Assembly: GCF_003952465.1 (NCBI RefSeq) | Contig: NZ_CP034448.1 | Location: 7,293,001 to 7,357,000, forward strand | Length of the DNA stretch: 64,000 bases | Direction of reading: 5' to 3' | Source of the DNA: Mesorhizobium sp. M1B.F.Ca.ET.045.04.1.1 | GTDB taxonomy: Bacteria > Pseudomonadota > Alphaproteobacteria > Rhizobiales > Rhizobiaceae | Shown: in pieces, positions 42,541 through 52,211 of the stretch | Layout of the letters: the number at the start of each line of letters is the position of its first letter | Numbering within the stretch: position 1 is the first letter of the stretch | Translations under genes and position numbers: made by a program | The notes under the pieces: model-generated | Database searches by the model: none | What the model was told of the DNA's origin: nothing | What the model saw: only the letters and a program-made list of their open reading frames with translations

Positions 42541-43239
42541 TCATGACTCGTTCGAAGCGAACCCCAAAAGACGTCGTTTGCCGCCTTCAAGATGAGACTT
42601 CACAGCCCTCTCGGCTCTCCGCCCATCTCCCGCCTCGAAAGCCTGCAAGATCTGCGTATGCTCAGCCATCACCTCGGCGAAGCGGGCTTGGGCTGATTCC
42701 ACTACGCGATAGAGGCGTGATTGGGTGAGTATCACATTAAGGCTTCGATGAGTTTCCAGCATAACCGGATTCTGCGAGCTATTAACGATAAACTCGTGAA
42801 AATCGGCATCGGCTTCAATGAATTCTTTGTATTCTTCGTATTTTTGACCAAGAATATTTATCGCACTCATGCGATCCAAACACTCTTGGAGCCCCGTGAT
42901 GATCTCGCGATCGTTTCGTGGCGCCCCGATCCTCGCGCAGTGCCCCTCGGTGACTATTCGGTATTCCAGCAAACTCTCGAAATAGGCGGCGCTAGGTTCT
43001 TCGGCTACCAGGTACCCGCAATAGAGCTTTTGAACCAGAAGGCGCTCAGCCTCGAGCCTGACCAATGCTTCACGCAACGGGGAACTGCTGACTCCGAGCT
43101 CCTTGCCCAAGGACGATATGTTCAACTGCTGGCCAGGTTTCAGCACGTTGTCCAGTATCATCCCTTTGACGACCTCAAAAGTATGTTCCGTCAGCGTCTT
43201 TCGCTGCACCGACACGACACCCATTTGACCTTTTGCCAT
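42541..43239 (-). CDS. GntR-family regulator (FCD/FadR subfamily)
   Basis: This 232-residue regulator has an N-terminal winged HTH (LNISSLGKELGVSSSPLREAL) and an all-helical FCD ligand domain with the metal-ligand pattern EADADFHEFIVNSS and late H residues (EHTQILQAFEAGD, KSHLEGG). It is the leftmost gene of the sugar-acid cluster and probably binds the TGCATWATGCA sites at 46434 and 52190. Sugar acids are typical ligands of this subfamily. Confidence 0.88.
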   Translation of the reverse strand: MAKGQMGVVSVQRKTLTEHTFEVVKGMILDNVLKPGQQLNISSLGKELGVSSSPLREALVRLEAERLLVQKLYCGYLVAEEPSAAYFESLLEYRIVTEGHCARIGAPRNDREIITGLQECLDRMSAINILGQKYEEYKEFIEADADFHEFIVNSSQNPVMLETHRSLNVILTQSRLYRVVESAQARFAEVMAEHTQILQAFEAGDGRRAERAVKSHLEGGKRRLLGFASNES

Positions 43240-43325
43240 CTGCGCTCCTGAGCAGAACTAACTTAGCCGATTAAGGCTTTCAGAGTAACCGGCGCCAGCG
43301 TTCTACGGACGAATAGCCGTCCAAC

Positions 43326-44750
43326 TTAAACATGGCACCCGATCAGTGCTTTTATTTCGAGAAACTCTTCCAATCCCCATTTGCCATACTCCCGCCCAAT
43401 ACCGGAGCGTTTGTAGCCGCCAAACGGCGCGGCATCGTCCCAAGCTGGCAAGTTGATTTCGATTCGACCAGCCTGAAGCCGCGAAGCGACCTTGCGGGCG
43501 CGGTCTGTATCGCCCGATTGGACGTAGGCAGCGAGCCCGTATTCGCTGGAATTTGCGATCTCGATCGCATCCTCCTCGTCGGTATAGGGCATGATGACCA
43601 GCACCGGCCCAAAAATCTCGTCCCGCGCAATCTGCATGTCGCGCGAGACTTCAGTAAATATGGTCGGGCGAACGAAGAAACCCCGTTCAAGGTTGTTCGG
43701 GTGTTCTGCGCCGCCGCAAACCAGTTGTGCGCCCTCGATGACGCCCTGTTGGATGAGATGTTTAACCTTCCGGTATTGTGCCTCGTTAGCTAGCGGTCCA
43801 ACATCGGTGGCCGGATCCATTGGATCGCCAACAATCAGCGCTTCCGCGACATCAGCCGCTATGCGCGCAGCTTCAGCGCATTGATCACGCTGCACCAAGA
43901 GCCGGGCCGGGGCTGCACAGGACTGGCCACTGTTTCCCATGATCTTCTTGACGCATCCCGTGACTGCGACAGCCAGATCCGCATCCGGGAGCACGATGTT
44001 CGCCGATTTTCCACCGAGCTCAAGTGCCACTTTCTTCACCGTCGTAGCTGCGGACTGCGCGACAGCAATACCAGCGCGCGTGGAGCCCGTGAAATGCACA
44101 AGATCGATGCCAGGATGGCTTGAAATGGCATGACCGACAGTGGCGCCGTCACCTTGAACCAAGTTGTAGACGCCGGCCGGCACACCCGCGACCTCCAGGA
44201 TTTCAGCCCAGATCACGGCGGAGAGCGGCGCCAGTTCGGACGGCTTGTGGACCATGGTGCAGCCTGCCGCCAAGGCCGGAATAACCTTGCAGGCGATTTG
44301 ATTGCTTGGCCAATTCCAGGGCGTGATCAGGCCGGCAACGCCAATGGGTTCCCTTACGATCTTGGTTTCACCTTGCATCCATTCGAACGGATAAGCGTCC
44401 AGCACCGAGATCATTCGCGTGATATGAGCGAGCCCAGTCCCCACCTGTGGACCGAGCGCAAAAGTCTTGGGCGCTCCCATTTCCATCGTCATAGCGGCGG
44501 CCAGATCGTTCACCCGCGTCGAATATTCAGCTTTGATAGCGTGCAGCAACGCGAGCCTATCAGCGACGGTGGAAACCGAAAAATCGCGAAAGGCACGCCT
44601 GGCCGAACGTACCGCATCGTCCACGTCCTCAACCGTTCCCAACATAACGGTCGCGCAGTGATCTTCGTTGGCCGGGTTAACTACCTCAAAAGGAACGCCT
44701 GCTGTCGACGCGCGCCATGTTCCATCTATGAAGTTCTGTTGAGTCCGCAT
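43326..44750 (-). CDS. Aldehyde dehydrogenase (candidate 2-oxoglutarate semialdehyde dehydrogenase)
   Basis: This 474-residue NAD(P)-dependent enzyme has the catalytic Glu motif LELGGKSANIV and catalytic Cys motif GNSGQSCAAPARLL, plus TPWNWPSNQ near residue 140. In the aldarate pathway an aldehyde dehydrogenase oxidises 2-oxoglutarate semialdehyde, the product of 5-dehydro-4-deoxyglucarate dehydratase, whose gene is in this cluster. The substrate is assigned by context. Confidence 0.85.
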   Translation of the reverse strand: MRTQQNFIDGTWRASTAGVPFEVVNPANEDHCATVMLGTVEDVDDAVRSARRAFRDFSVSTVADRLALLHAIKAEYSTRVNDLAAAMTMEMGAPKTFALGPQVGTGLAHITRMISVLDAYPFEWMQGETKIVREPIGVAGLITPWNWPSNQIACKVIPALAAGCTMVHKPSELAPLSAVIWAEILEVAGVPAGVYNLVQGDGATVGHAISSHPGIDLVHFTGSTRAGIAVAQSAATTVKKVALELGGKSANIVLPDADLAVAVTGCVKKIMGNSGQSCAAPARLLVQRDQCAEAARIAADVAEALIVGDPMDPATDVGPLANEAQYRKVKHLIQQGVIEGAQLVCGGAEHPNNLERGFFVRPTIFTEVSRDMQIARDEIFGPVLVIMPYTDEEDAIEIANSSEYGLAAYVQSGDTDRARKVASRLQAGRIEINLPAWDDAAPFGGYKRSGIGREYGKWGLEEFLEIKALIGCHV

Positions 44751-44784
44751 CCGCTATGTCCTTTCTGATTCCGCCGCCTGCGCC

Positions 44785-46395
44785 TCACTGAGCCCAGTTG
44801 TCAGGATTGCGAATGAAATCCGCACCTCGTTCGGCGATCATGACTGTCGGCGCCTGCGTGTTGCCGCTGACGAGGGTCGGCATGACCGACGCGTCGATGA
44901 CGCGAAGCCGCTCGACGCCCCTGACGCGCAATCGATCGTCGACGACGGCCATGTCGTCATGGCCCATCTTGCAGGTGCCGACCGGGTGGTAGATGGTTTC
45001 CGAATTCGCCCGCAGCCATGCATCGATTTCGCGATCCGTCGCCACGCGCGTACCTGGCGACAGCTCTTCGGCGCGGAACGGGTCGAACGCCGGCTGCGCG
45101 ACGATCTCTCGGCACAGCTTGAACCCCGCGCGCATCACGTCGATGTCGGCCTGCCGTTGGAAGTAGTTTGGCTGGATCTCCGGGTGCTTTCGAGGATCGC
45201 TCGACTTGATACGGATGTATCCGCGGCTTTCGGGTCTCGACAGATTGAAGTACGGCATGAAGCCATGCTCCTTGATTATCTTACGACCGTTGTCCTCATA
45301 CATCATGTTAGTCATGTGAATTTGTAGATCCGGATCGGCGAGCTCCTTGCGACTGCGCAGGAAGGCGATCGCTTCGACCCCGTGATAGGCTGCCGGCCCA
45401 CTCTTGGTCGCAAGATACTGGATGAAATAGCGCAGGACGTTGTGAGGCTCTGTCCCGCGCATGAAGGAGATCGGCTGCGAAATCTTCTGCTTCAGACCGG
45501 CCACCAGATGGTCTTGCAGATTGTCTCCCACACCCGGCAGGTCGCACGCCACGTCGATCCCCAGCGATCGCAGATGATCAGCCGGGCCTATGCCGGATAG
45601 CTGCAGCAGCTGCGGCGAATTCACTGCTCCCGCCGACACGATCACTTCGCGCGCGGCCCGGAGGACCCGCACGCTCCTGCCCTGATAGAATTCAACGCCG
45701 ACCGCCCGCCCCTTTTCAACACTAACCTTCGATGCGAGTGCCCGGGTTATGATCGAGAGGTTGGCGCGCTTTTGGGCCGGGTGAAGCAGGGCACGAGCGG
45801 TATTGATGCGCTTTGCTTCGAAGATGTTGCAGTCGAGCGGACCGAAACCTTCCTGATCGCCGGAGTTGAAGTCATCATTATACGGAAACCCCGCCTGCAT
45901 GCCGGCTTCCACAAAAGCTTTTTGCAGGGGATGCTTCACGCCGAAGCGTGTGACCTTAAATGGACCGGCTGCGTTATGATATTCTGTGTTGCCTCCGAAC
46001 CAACCTTCGGTTTTCTTAAAGAAGGGCAGGCAATCGTGGTACGACCAACCGCGGTTGCCCAGCTGGGACCAAGTGTTGTAGTCGCTCGCCACACCGCGGA
46101 TATACACCATGCCGTTGATCGCGCCAGATCCGCCGAGAATCTTGCCGCGCGGCCAATAGATAGTGCGGTCGTTCAGGTTTTTCTGGGGCTCGGTGGTGTA
46201 TTTCCAGTTGAACAGGCCAGTCTTAAGCGACAGCCAAAAACCTGCCGGTATGGTGACAAGCATGTTGTTGTCGCGTCCCCCTGCCTCGATCAGCGCGACT
46301 TTGCAGGCGGCATCTTCGGAGAGGCGGGCCGCCAGCACGCAACCCGCTGCCCCTCCCCCCACGACGATGTAGTCAAACTCGTCTTGCAGTTTCAC
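44785..46395 (-). CDS. GMC-family FAD oxidoreductase
   Basis: This 536-residue flavoenzyme starts with the FAD motif DYIVVGGGAAGCVLAARL, has the GMC signature WPRGKILGGSGAINGMVYIRG (split here by reading as WPRGKILGGSGAING and MVYIRG) and the active-site His in YHPVGTCKMG. The GTG start at 46395 puts the FAD motif ten residues in. The family oxidises alcohols or sugars such as choline, glucose or aldonates. Here it may feed the sugar-acid pathway. Confidence 0.88.
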   Translation of the reverse strand: MKLQDEFDYIVVGGGAAGCVLAARLSEDAACKVALIEAGGRDNNMLVTIPAGFWLSLKTGLFNWKYTTEPQKNLNDRTIYWPRGKILGGSGAINGMVYIRGVASDYNTWSQLGNRGWSYHDCLPFFKKTEGWFGGNTEYHNAAGPFKVTRFGVKHPLQKAFVEAGMQAGFPYNDDFNSGDQEGFGPLDCNIFEAKRINTARALLHPAQKRANLSIITRALASKVSVEKGRAVGVEFYQGRSVRVLRAAREVIVSAGAVNSPQLLQLSGIGPADHLRSLGIDVACDLPGVGDNLQDHLVAGLKQKISQPISFMRGTEPHNVLRYFIQYLATKSGPAAYHGVEAIAFLRSRKELADPDLQIHMTNMMYEDNGRKIIKEHGFMPYFNLSRPESRGYIRIKSSDPRKHPEIQPNYFQRQADIDVMRAGFKLCREIVAQPAFDPFRAEELSPGTRVATDREIDAWLRANSETIYHPVGTCKMGHDDMAVVDDRLRVRGVERLRVIDASVMPTLVSGNTQAPTVMIAERGADFIRNPDNWAQ

Positions 46396-46428
46396 AATTG
46401 CCTCAGCCGCCGCCCGTCTTGACCGAGC

Positions 46429-46445
46429 TATAATGCATAATGCAC
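46429..46445. promoter_or_regulatory. Candidate GntR operator TGCATAATGCA, copy 1
   Basis: The palindrome TGCATAATGCA (46434-46444) lies in the divergent region between the GMC and enolase-superfamily genes. ATAATGCATWATGCAC is shared with 52185-52201 in the other divergent region of the cluster. Confidence 0.6.
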
Positions 46446-46506
46446 AATCTGGCAATCGAAACGAGAGAACAGACATGTTATTTCCGTCGGTCCGAATGGA
46501 GGCTGC

Positions 46507-47652
46507 ATGAAGATTGCAACTGTCGAAGGCTTTCATCTTGCCGCACCGCTTCGACGGCCTGAGGGGAATGCTCTTGGTTTCCGAAGCACAAGAGAAGCCT
46601 TGCTTCTGCGTCTAACCACTGACAGCGGCGTGAGCGGCTGGGGCGAAGCCGGGCCTGCGCCTCACGGGACAAGCGCGTATCTAAACCAGGTAATTGCGCC
46701 CGCGCTGATCGGACGCGACGCGCAAGCAATCGGTCCGATCTGGCACGACCTTATGAAGCGACGTGGCTATGACAGGCAGGGAGTCGCTGTGATGGCAATT
46801 TCCGCGGTCGACATCGCCCTGCACGATCTGGTGGCACAGGCACGCGGACTCTCGGTCGCCGAAATGCTGGGCGGCGCATTGCGAACAAGCCATTTCGCCT
46901 ATGCCAGCGGCCCGTACCTTGTGCAAGGCGAAGATCCCTATGCTGGTTTCCTAGACGAGATCCAAGGTTTCGTAGATGCGGGCTTCCGTGCCGTCAAACC
47001 TCGCGTCGGAGGAGCCAATCGGGCAACAGTCCAATTCGTCCAGGACCTGAGGCGTCGTCTGGGCGATGGCATTGCACTCATGATTGATCTCAACGGCGGC
47101 TATGCCCCGCCGGACGCCCAGGCCCTTTTGGCGGATCTAGCAGACGTCCGACTGATCTGGGCGGAAGAACCCGTCGCGCTGGACGACCTGAGCGGCAATG
47201 CGCGGGTGGCTCGGACAGCCAGCACACCGATCGCAACCGGCGAGAGCCTTTCCACGGTGCAAGCGTTCCGCGCGCTCATGGAGCAGACCGGCGTATCGAT
47301 CATACAACCGGACCTGACGGTCTGCGGCGGCTATACTGGCATGCAGCACGTGGTGGGGCTCGCGCGCGCCTACGACGTCACGGTCATTCCGCACGTGTGG
47401 GGCAGTGTCGTCGGTTTCCAGGCCGCTCTGCAGATGATAGCCGTGCTGCCGGACTGCCCCAATAGCCGCGCCGAGATGTATCCATGGGTGGAACTGGATT
47501 GCGCGGAAAATCCCTTCATGACCCTGCAGGGAACAGTCAGACCCGACGCGCGAGGCCGCATCGAGCTTCCCAACGGGAAAGGACTAGGCCTGGAGCTTCT
47601 TGCTCCGGAACACTTGTCGCCCTGGTTAGCCAAAAGCTGGCGGGTCTGCTGA
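46507..47652 (+). CDS. Enolase-superfamily dehydratase/racemase (MR/MLE type)
   Basis: This 381-residue enzyme has a capping domain and a TIM barrel. Metal ligands are visible as MIDLNGGY, WAEEPV and ATGES, and the His base as IPHVWGS near residue 295. The KxK motif on the second strand is K-P-R (AVKPRVGG), so the second Lys is replaced by Arg. Its setting suggests dehydration or ring-opening of an aldarate, an aldonate or a lactone. The exact reaction cannot be read from sequence. Confidence 0.82.
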   Translation: MKIATVEGFHLAAPLRRPEGNALGFRSTREALLLRLTTDSGVSGWGEAGPAPHGTSAYLNQVIAPALIGRDAQAIGPIWHDLMKRRGYDRQGVAVMAISAVDIALHDLVAQARGLSVAEMLGGALRTSHFAYASGPYLVQGEDPYAGFLDEIQGFVDAGFRAVKPRVGGANRATVQFVQDLRRRLGDGIALMIDLNGGYAPPDAQALLADLADVRLIWAEEPVALDDLSGNARVARTASTPIATGESLSTVQAFRALMEQTGVSIIQPDLTVCGGYTGMQHVVGLARAYDVTVIPHVWGSVVGFQAALQMIAVLPDCPNSRAEMYPWVELDCAENPFMTLQGTVRPDARGRIELPNGKGLGLELLAPEHLSPWLAKSWRVC

Positions 47653-47677
47653 GGCCAGCCCCTTGGAGTCGACCGGA

Positions 47678-48622
47678 TCACCCGTTGCGGTTTCCAACGA
47701 GTGTGGTCACCAGCATGATGACGCCGCCAGTCAGCAGCGTACGGACTCCGGCGTTGGCGCCGGTTGTGTTCAAAAGGGCTACGAGAAAGAACATAAAGAG
47801 AGAAGCACCGATGATCCCGGCGGTGCTCGCGCGTCCTCCCGTAACCAGCGTCCCGCCGATGACGACTACCGCAACCGTCTGCAGTAGATATTCGGCGCCT
47901 TGGTCGAGTGAGTTGCCGCCGGCGTAGCCGGCAATCAGCGTGCCCGTGACGCCAGCCAGAAGCGCCGAGGCAGCATAGGTGATCAGGCGTACACGCTGAA
48001 CGTCGATCCCCGAAAATCGGGCGGCCCGTTCGTTCTGTCCAACCGCCCCTAGCGCTCGCCCGTATCGAGAGCGTACGAGCATCAGCGCAATCACCACTCC
48101 GACAATTGTAGTGAACAGACCCACCAACGGAAAACCAGCAGCAAGTTTAAAGTTAACGGCCGCTGCGAACATCTCCGGCGGGCTGATTTTTGAGTCACGT
48201 CCGATCGAGGTCGCAACGGACATCACGATCAACCCTGAAGCAAGAGTGGCGATGATCGGTGGAATCCCGATGAAGCGGATCAACCCGTGATTCACCGCTC
48301 CCACGACAAGGCTCGCGGCGAGCGCCGCCGCAAGCCCAGCAAAGATCAGCCTGTCCTCGCCATTCATCACCACCATCGAAATGGTGCTCGCCATCACAAT
48401 GACGGAAGGGATCGAAAGGTCGATCTGTCCCGGGCCTGACGAGATTACCAGCATTTGGCCGAAAGAAACCAGGGATGTAAAGGCAGCGAAGGTGCAAGCG
48501 ATCCGGACCAGGTCAACGGCGCCGCGCCCGTCAGCCCACAAGACACAGGCTAGCCATGTCGCAAACGCCGCCACGAATGACCACACCCAAGGCTTGGAGT
48601 AGGACGATTTCAACAACTTCAT
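47678..48622 (-). CDS. Ribose-type ABC transporter permease 2
   Basis: This 314-residue permease of the RbsC/AraH type has about eight to ten helices and motifs SGPGQIDLSIPSV, SRYGRALGAVGQNERAARFS and VIGGTLVTGGRAS. The start at 48622 overlaps the stop of permease 1 by four bases; the frame is open far upstream but that part is only antisense reading of the other permease. It makes a heteromeric channel with its partner. Confidence 0.9.
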   Translation of the reverse strand: MKLLKSSYSKPWVWSFVAAFATWLACVLWADGRGAVDLVRIACTFAAFTSLVSFGQMLVISSGPGQIDLSIPSVIVMASTISMVVMNGEDRLIFAGLAAALAASLVVGAVNHGLIRFIGIPPIIATLASGLIVMSVATSIGRDSKISPPEMFAAAVNFKLAAGFPLVGLFTTIVGVVIALMLVRSRYGRALGAVGQNERAARFSGIDVQRVRLITYAASALLAGVTGTLIAGYAGGNSLDQGAEYLLQTVAVVVIGGTLVTGGRASTAGIIGASLFMFFLVALLNTTGANAGVRTLLTGGVIMLVTTLVGNRNG

Positions 48623-49596
48623 GAGGATACCCGCGTTCCTGAAAGTCTTTGAAGCAGGAATTGCAAGCTCAAAACGGCGATAAGAATGACCCCTTGGGTA
48701 GCGACCTGCCAATCCGTCGAGATGTTCATGAAGATCAGCAGCGACCCGACGATCGACATGATTATTCCCCCGAGCACGGCCCCGGTTGGGGACACCCGGC
48801 CACCGGAAAAGTCGGCGCCGCCAAGCACTGCGGCGGCAACCGAAAGTAGCGTGTATTGATTGGCAACAGTTGCGTTTGCCGCAACGGTGTTTCCGACCAG
48901 GACGAGTCCTGCCACAATTCCACAAACACCGGCAGCGGCGTAAACTCCGGCCTTCATGCGGACAAGCGACCAGCCGGAGCGCTCGAGCGCGGACGGATTG
49001 GCGCCGGCCGCCCGGACCATTGTGCCCCACGAGGACCGAATGATGATTAGGTGGCCCACAGCCGCCAGGATAATGAACATCCAGATCATCATTGGCACGA
49101 TAGGAGTTCTCCAGCCGACGAGCGACGACACCCACTCAGGCGCTTTCCCCCCAGGGACGGGAAGAATGATTAGCGCCAGTCCAGTCCAGACGAATGAGAG
49201 ACCCAGCGTCAAGATGATCGACGGGACCTTTCGAAATTGAACCAGCGCCCCGACAAGAGCATAGACTGCAACAAGGCAAACCAGAGCCGCGGTGGCCAGG
49301 AACGGGTCTTGCGGTAGGATCGTGGCGCCGATGCAAGCAACGAGAGAGACGAACGATCCTACGGAGAGGTCCAGGTCGCCCACTGCCATCACAAATACCT
49401 GGGCGAGAGTGCAGAGGACGATAGGCAGGCTGAGCCCTAGGAGGAGGTTGGCGCCAAAATAAGACAATGCGCGCGGCTGACTCCAGCCAATATAGGTCAA
49501 CAGAAGAGCTAGGGCGATGACTGGCAGCACCGGCTGCAAGCGCGATGCCAGGTGGGAGACCGCTCCTCCTTTCCTCCTCATAGCGCCGTCGACCAT
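48619..49596 (-). CDS. Ribose-type ABC transporter permease 1
   Basis: This 325-residue permease has the family motif MAVGDLDLSVGSFVSL near residue 75 and the late conserved ALERSGWSLVRMKAGVYAAA loop and VLGGADFSGGRVSPTGAV. It follows the ATPase gene by 12 bp. Two different permeases suggest a heterodimer, as in several sugar importers. Confidence 0.9.
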   Translation of the reverse strand: MVDGAMRRKGGAVSHLASRLQPVLPVIALALLLTYIGWSQPRALSYFGANLLLGLSLPIVLCTLAQVFVMAVGDLDLSVGSFVSLVACIGATILPQDPFLATAALVCLVAVYALVGALVQFRKVPSIILTLGLSFVWTGLALIILPVPGGKAPEWVSSLVGWRTPIVPMMIWMFIILAAVGHLIIIRSSWGTMVRAAGANPSALERSGWSLVRMKAGVYAAAGVCGIVAGLVLVGNTVAANATVANQYTLLSVAAAVLGGADFSGGRVSPTGAVLGGIIMSIVGSLLIFMNISTDWQVATQGVILIAVLSLQFLLQRLSGTRVSS

Positions 49597-49608
49597 CTCC
49601 CCTCCCGT

Positions 49609-51039
49609 TTACTGTCCAAAAGAAAGCGCCACAATGTTCTCTTCCGAAACCTGGTCTCTGCCCAGTTCGCCCGATATCAGATGATCGCGCACCACATAGA
49701 CGCGGTCGCATTCAAGAAGCTCATCGAATTCCGTCGTGTACCAGATAAAGGCCCGTCCTTTGTCTGCCTCTTGTCGGACTAGCTCGTAGACGCTGCGCTT
49801 GGTCCCGATGTCCACACCCCTCATCGGGTCGTCCATCAGGATCAACTCCGCGCCGGACGCCAATGCTCGTGCGAACAGCGCCTTTTGTTGTCCACCGCCC
49901 GAGAGCGACATGACGGGCGCATCGACACCTTCGCACTTGACCTGCAGCACCTCGCACCAATGGCGCGCGAGATCGTGCTCAGCTCCGAGATTGAGGCCGA
50001 TGCTCGATCCCAGCCGATGTAGGCTGCAAATTGATATGTTCCGCTTGATCGACCAAGCCGCGAACAGACCATCGCTCCGGCGGTCCCCAGCCACCAGGGC
50101 TACCTCCGGCATCGACGTTCGAGCCGCGCCGTTCACGCGGTGTTCAGCGAGAATGTTGCGGATTATCTCCGTTTGGCCGTGACCGGCCAAACCGGCCAGA
50201 CCGACAATCTCGCCTGCACGGGCGATGAGCTGCTTGCCGGCGGCATCTCGCGTCGTGATCCTGGGCGAAGCCGTTTCGGGCGCTCCGGATCGGCGCGAAG
50301 GAGCCGGTTTGCTGGCTACGGCATGACCCATCTTTCCTACAAGGCTTTCAAAGGAAAAGTCCGTCGTGGGGCCGTCCGCCACCTTGGCGCCATCCCGTAG
50401 CACGACGATACGGTCAGTGGCCCTGAAGACCTCGTCCATTTTATGGGTTACGAGGATCACCGATCCGCCGCTGGCGACAAACTGCTCGATGTACTTGAAC
50501 AGTTGCTCGCTGGCGGTTCGATCGAGCGAAGAGGTCGGCTCGTCCAAAATGACGAGCCTGGGTTCACCGTCGAGCACCGCGAAGGCGCGCGCTATTTCGA
50601 CCTGTTGGCGTTTGCTCAAAGGCAAATTTGCAACAAGAGCATTCGGATCGATGCCATGGTCTGGAAATGTTGCGTTCAGGGAGCGCATGATGGCCGCCCG
50701 GGCGGAGCGTCTCCAGCCTAATCCACGCAAAGCGGGAAATGTGATGCGCATGTTTTCGGCGACCGTGAGATTGGCGCACAGGCTCAGCTCCTGCTGCACG
50801 CAGCGGACGTCTGCCCTGCCCCGGGTGGTTGAGGCAACGGCCTGGCCGCCATGCTCCACGGCGCCTCCGGTAGGCGTGAGATTGCCGGTGATCAGATGAA
50901 GCAGAGTTGATTTCCCAGCTCCGTTGTGACCGACAAGACCGACACGCTGGCCCCGAGAAAAGGTGACAGACACATCATTGACTGCAACGATCCGACCGAA
51001 CGATCTTGAGACGTTGCGCAGTGTAATGATGTCCGTCAC
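49609..51039 (-). CDS. Ribose-type ABC transporter ATPase (two NBDs)
   Basis: This 476-residue tandem ATPase has Walker A VGLVGHNGAGKST in the first half, PLSKRQQVEIARAF as the signature and VILDEPTSSLD as Walker B. The second half has a degenerate Walker A (LAGLAGHGQTEIIRN), as is usual for RbsA-type proteins, then MSLSGGGQQKALFARAL and LILMDDPMRGVD. A GTG start at 51039 has GGAGG eight bases upstream. Confidence 0.9.
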   Translation of the reverse strand: MTDIITLRNVSRSFGRIVAVNDVSVTFSRGQRVGLVGHNGAGKSTLLHLITGNLTPTGGAVEHGGQAVASTTRGRADVRCVQQELSLCANLTVAENMRITFPALRGLGWRRSARAAIMRSLNATFPDHGIDPNALVANLPLSKRQQVEIARAFAVLDGEPRLVILDEPTSSLDRTASEQLFKYIEQFVASGGSVILVTHKMDEVFRATDRIVVLRDGAKVADGPTTDFSFESLVGKMGHAVASKPAPSRRSGAPETASPRITTRDAAGKQLIARAGEIVGLAGLAGHGQTEIIRNILAEHRVNGAARTSMPEVALVAGDRRSDGLFAAWSIKRNISICSLHRLGSSIGLNLGAEHDLARHWCEVLQVKCEGVDAPVMSLSGGGQQKALFARALASGAELILMDDPMRGVDIGTKRSVYELVRQEADKGRAFIWYTTEFDELLECDRVYVVRDHLISGELGRDQVSEENIVALSFGQ

Positions 51040-51122
51040 CCTATCTCGCCTCCAAGTCCCAACCCGACCCAATCATCCGACTCATTGCACTGCCGGACAG
51101 GGTCGCCTTCCTCTGCAGTGAC

Positions 51123-52139
51123 TTATTGAGTGGCCTTGATCAGATTGATTGTATCGTCCTTAGTATACGACTTGCTCACCACCTCGCCCGGCTTAATGTT
51201 GGCAAGCGCAGAGTCCAACTCGTCCGGACCGACCGTGACCAAATTGTCCGGGAGGTGGTTCGGCACCTTGGCGCCGTCCAGCAGCTGCTGGGCAACCCAA
51301 AAGGCCAATGTGGACGAAGCCGGATTGCTTGCGGCCGAGTGCGTTTTGTAGCCGTTAGCGTCACGCTGCTCCTTCCACCATTTCAGTTCTTCGAACCTAT
51401 TGCCCAGGAAGATAACGGGAACCGGACGCCCTGCGTCAGCGAAGGCTTGGGCGGTGCCAAATCCGTCGCCGCCTTCGGTAAGCACGCCCGCGATCTCCGG
51501 AAGGGTCGGCAATATCGCGGCCACCTCCTTGCGAGCCACCGTTTGCGTCCACTGTCCATAGACCGTGCCGGCTATCTTGAATTTCGAATCCTTCAGCCCG
51601 TCGAAATGCCCATCGCTGATCTGCTGCTCAGCCGGGATTCCGGCAATTCCGCGCACCTGAAGGAGATTGCCTCCATCACGCAGACGCTGCTTGAAAAATT
51701 CCCCCTGTTGAAGCCCCAGGCTGTGATAGTCGACTTCGATCTTGTAAGCGCATGGCTCCGAGACCAAGCCATCGAAGGTCACGACAAAGATGCCGGCGGC
51801 GCAGGCCTCCTTCACGGCGCCGTTGAGCGCGTCACCCGATGCCGCGGTAATTACGATCGCATCATATCCCTGCAGAACAAGGCTACGAACCTGAGCAGCC
51901 TGCTCGGTGACCGAGTTTTCGGATGTCACGAATACCTTGGCGCCTGCGATGATCCCGTCCGATGTAGCCTTATCGGCCACGTTCTGGAACGCTTTGATCA
52001 TCTGCTGGCGAAATGTGTTGCCGGCATAATTTACTGAAAAAGCAATACGTTTGGATGATGTGCCAGCGTCGGCTGGAGAACCCAGACCCACCGTCAGCAA
52101 TCCAAACGCAAGCGCAGCGATACTCTTTGTCATTGTCAT
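51123..52139 (-). CDS. Periplasmic sugar-binding protein (Peripla_BP_4 type)
   Basis: This 338-residue protein has a signal peptide (MTMTKSIAALAFGLLTVGLG, cleavage after ADA near residue 25) and a ribose-binding-protein fold with IAFSVNYAGNTFRQQMIKAF, QGYDAIVITAASGDALN and GGDGFGTAQAF. It is the first gene of the importer operon, downstream of the operator at 52190. The ligand is probably a sugar or sugar acid. Confidence 0.9.
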   Translation of the reverse strand: MTMTKSIAALAFGLLTVGLGSPADAGTSSKRIAFSVNYAGNTFRQQMIKAFQNVADKATSDGIIAGAKVFVTSENSVTEQAAQVRSLVLQGYDAIVITAASGDALNGAVKEACAAGIFVVTFDGLVSEPCAYKIEVDYHSLGLQQGEFFKQRLRDGGNLLQVRGIAGIPAEQQISDGHFDGLKDSKFKIAGTVYGQWTQTVARKEVAAILPTLPEIAGVLTEGGDGFGTAQAFADAGRPVPVIFLGNRFEELKWWKEQRDANGYKTHSAASNPASSTLAFWVAQQLLDGAKVPNHLPDNLVTVGPDELDSALANIKPGEVVSKSYTKDDTINLIKATQ

Positions 52140-52184
52140 TGTCTCCTCCCGAGGGCCGTAATCCCGCCCTCTTGCCAGTCGAGA

Positions 52185-52201
52185 AATAATGCATTATGCA
52201 C
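52185..52201. promoter_or_regulatory. Candidate GntR operator TGCATTATGCA, copy 2
   Basis: The palindrome TGCATTATGCA (52190-52200) lies in the 72-bp divergent region between the binding-protein and dehydratase genes. It is the partner of the site at 46434-46444, with flanking ATA and C bases also conserved. Confidence 0.6.
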
Positions 52202-52211
52202 GAAAGTCAAC

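Noticed and set aside
47678..49135. A 485-codon version of permease 2
   Set aside because: The first 171 codons overlap permease 1 in another frame and show no membrane pattern. The ATG at 48622 with a four-base overlap is the natural start.
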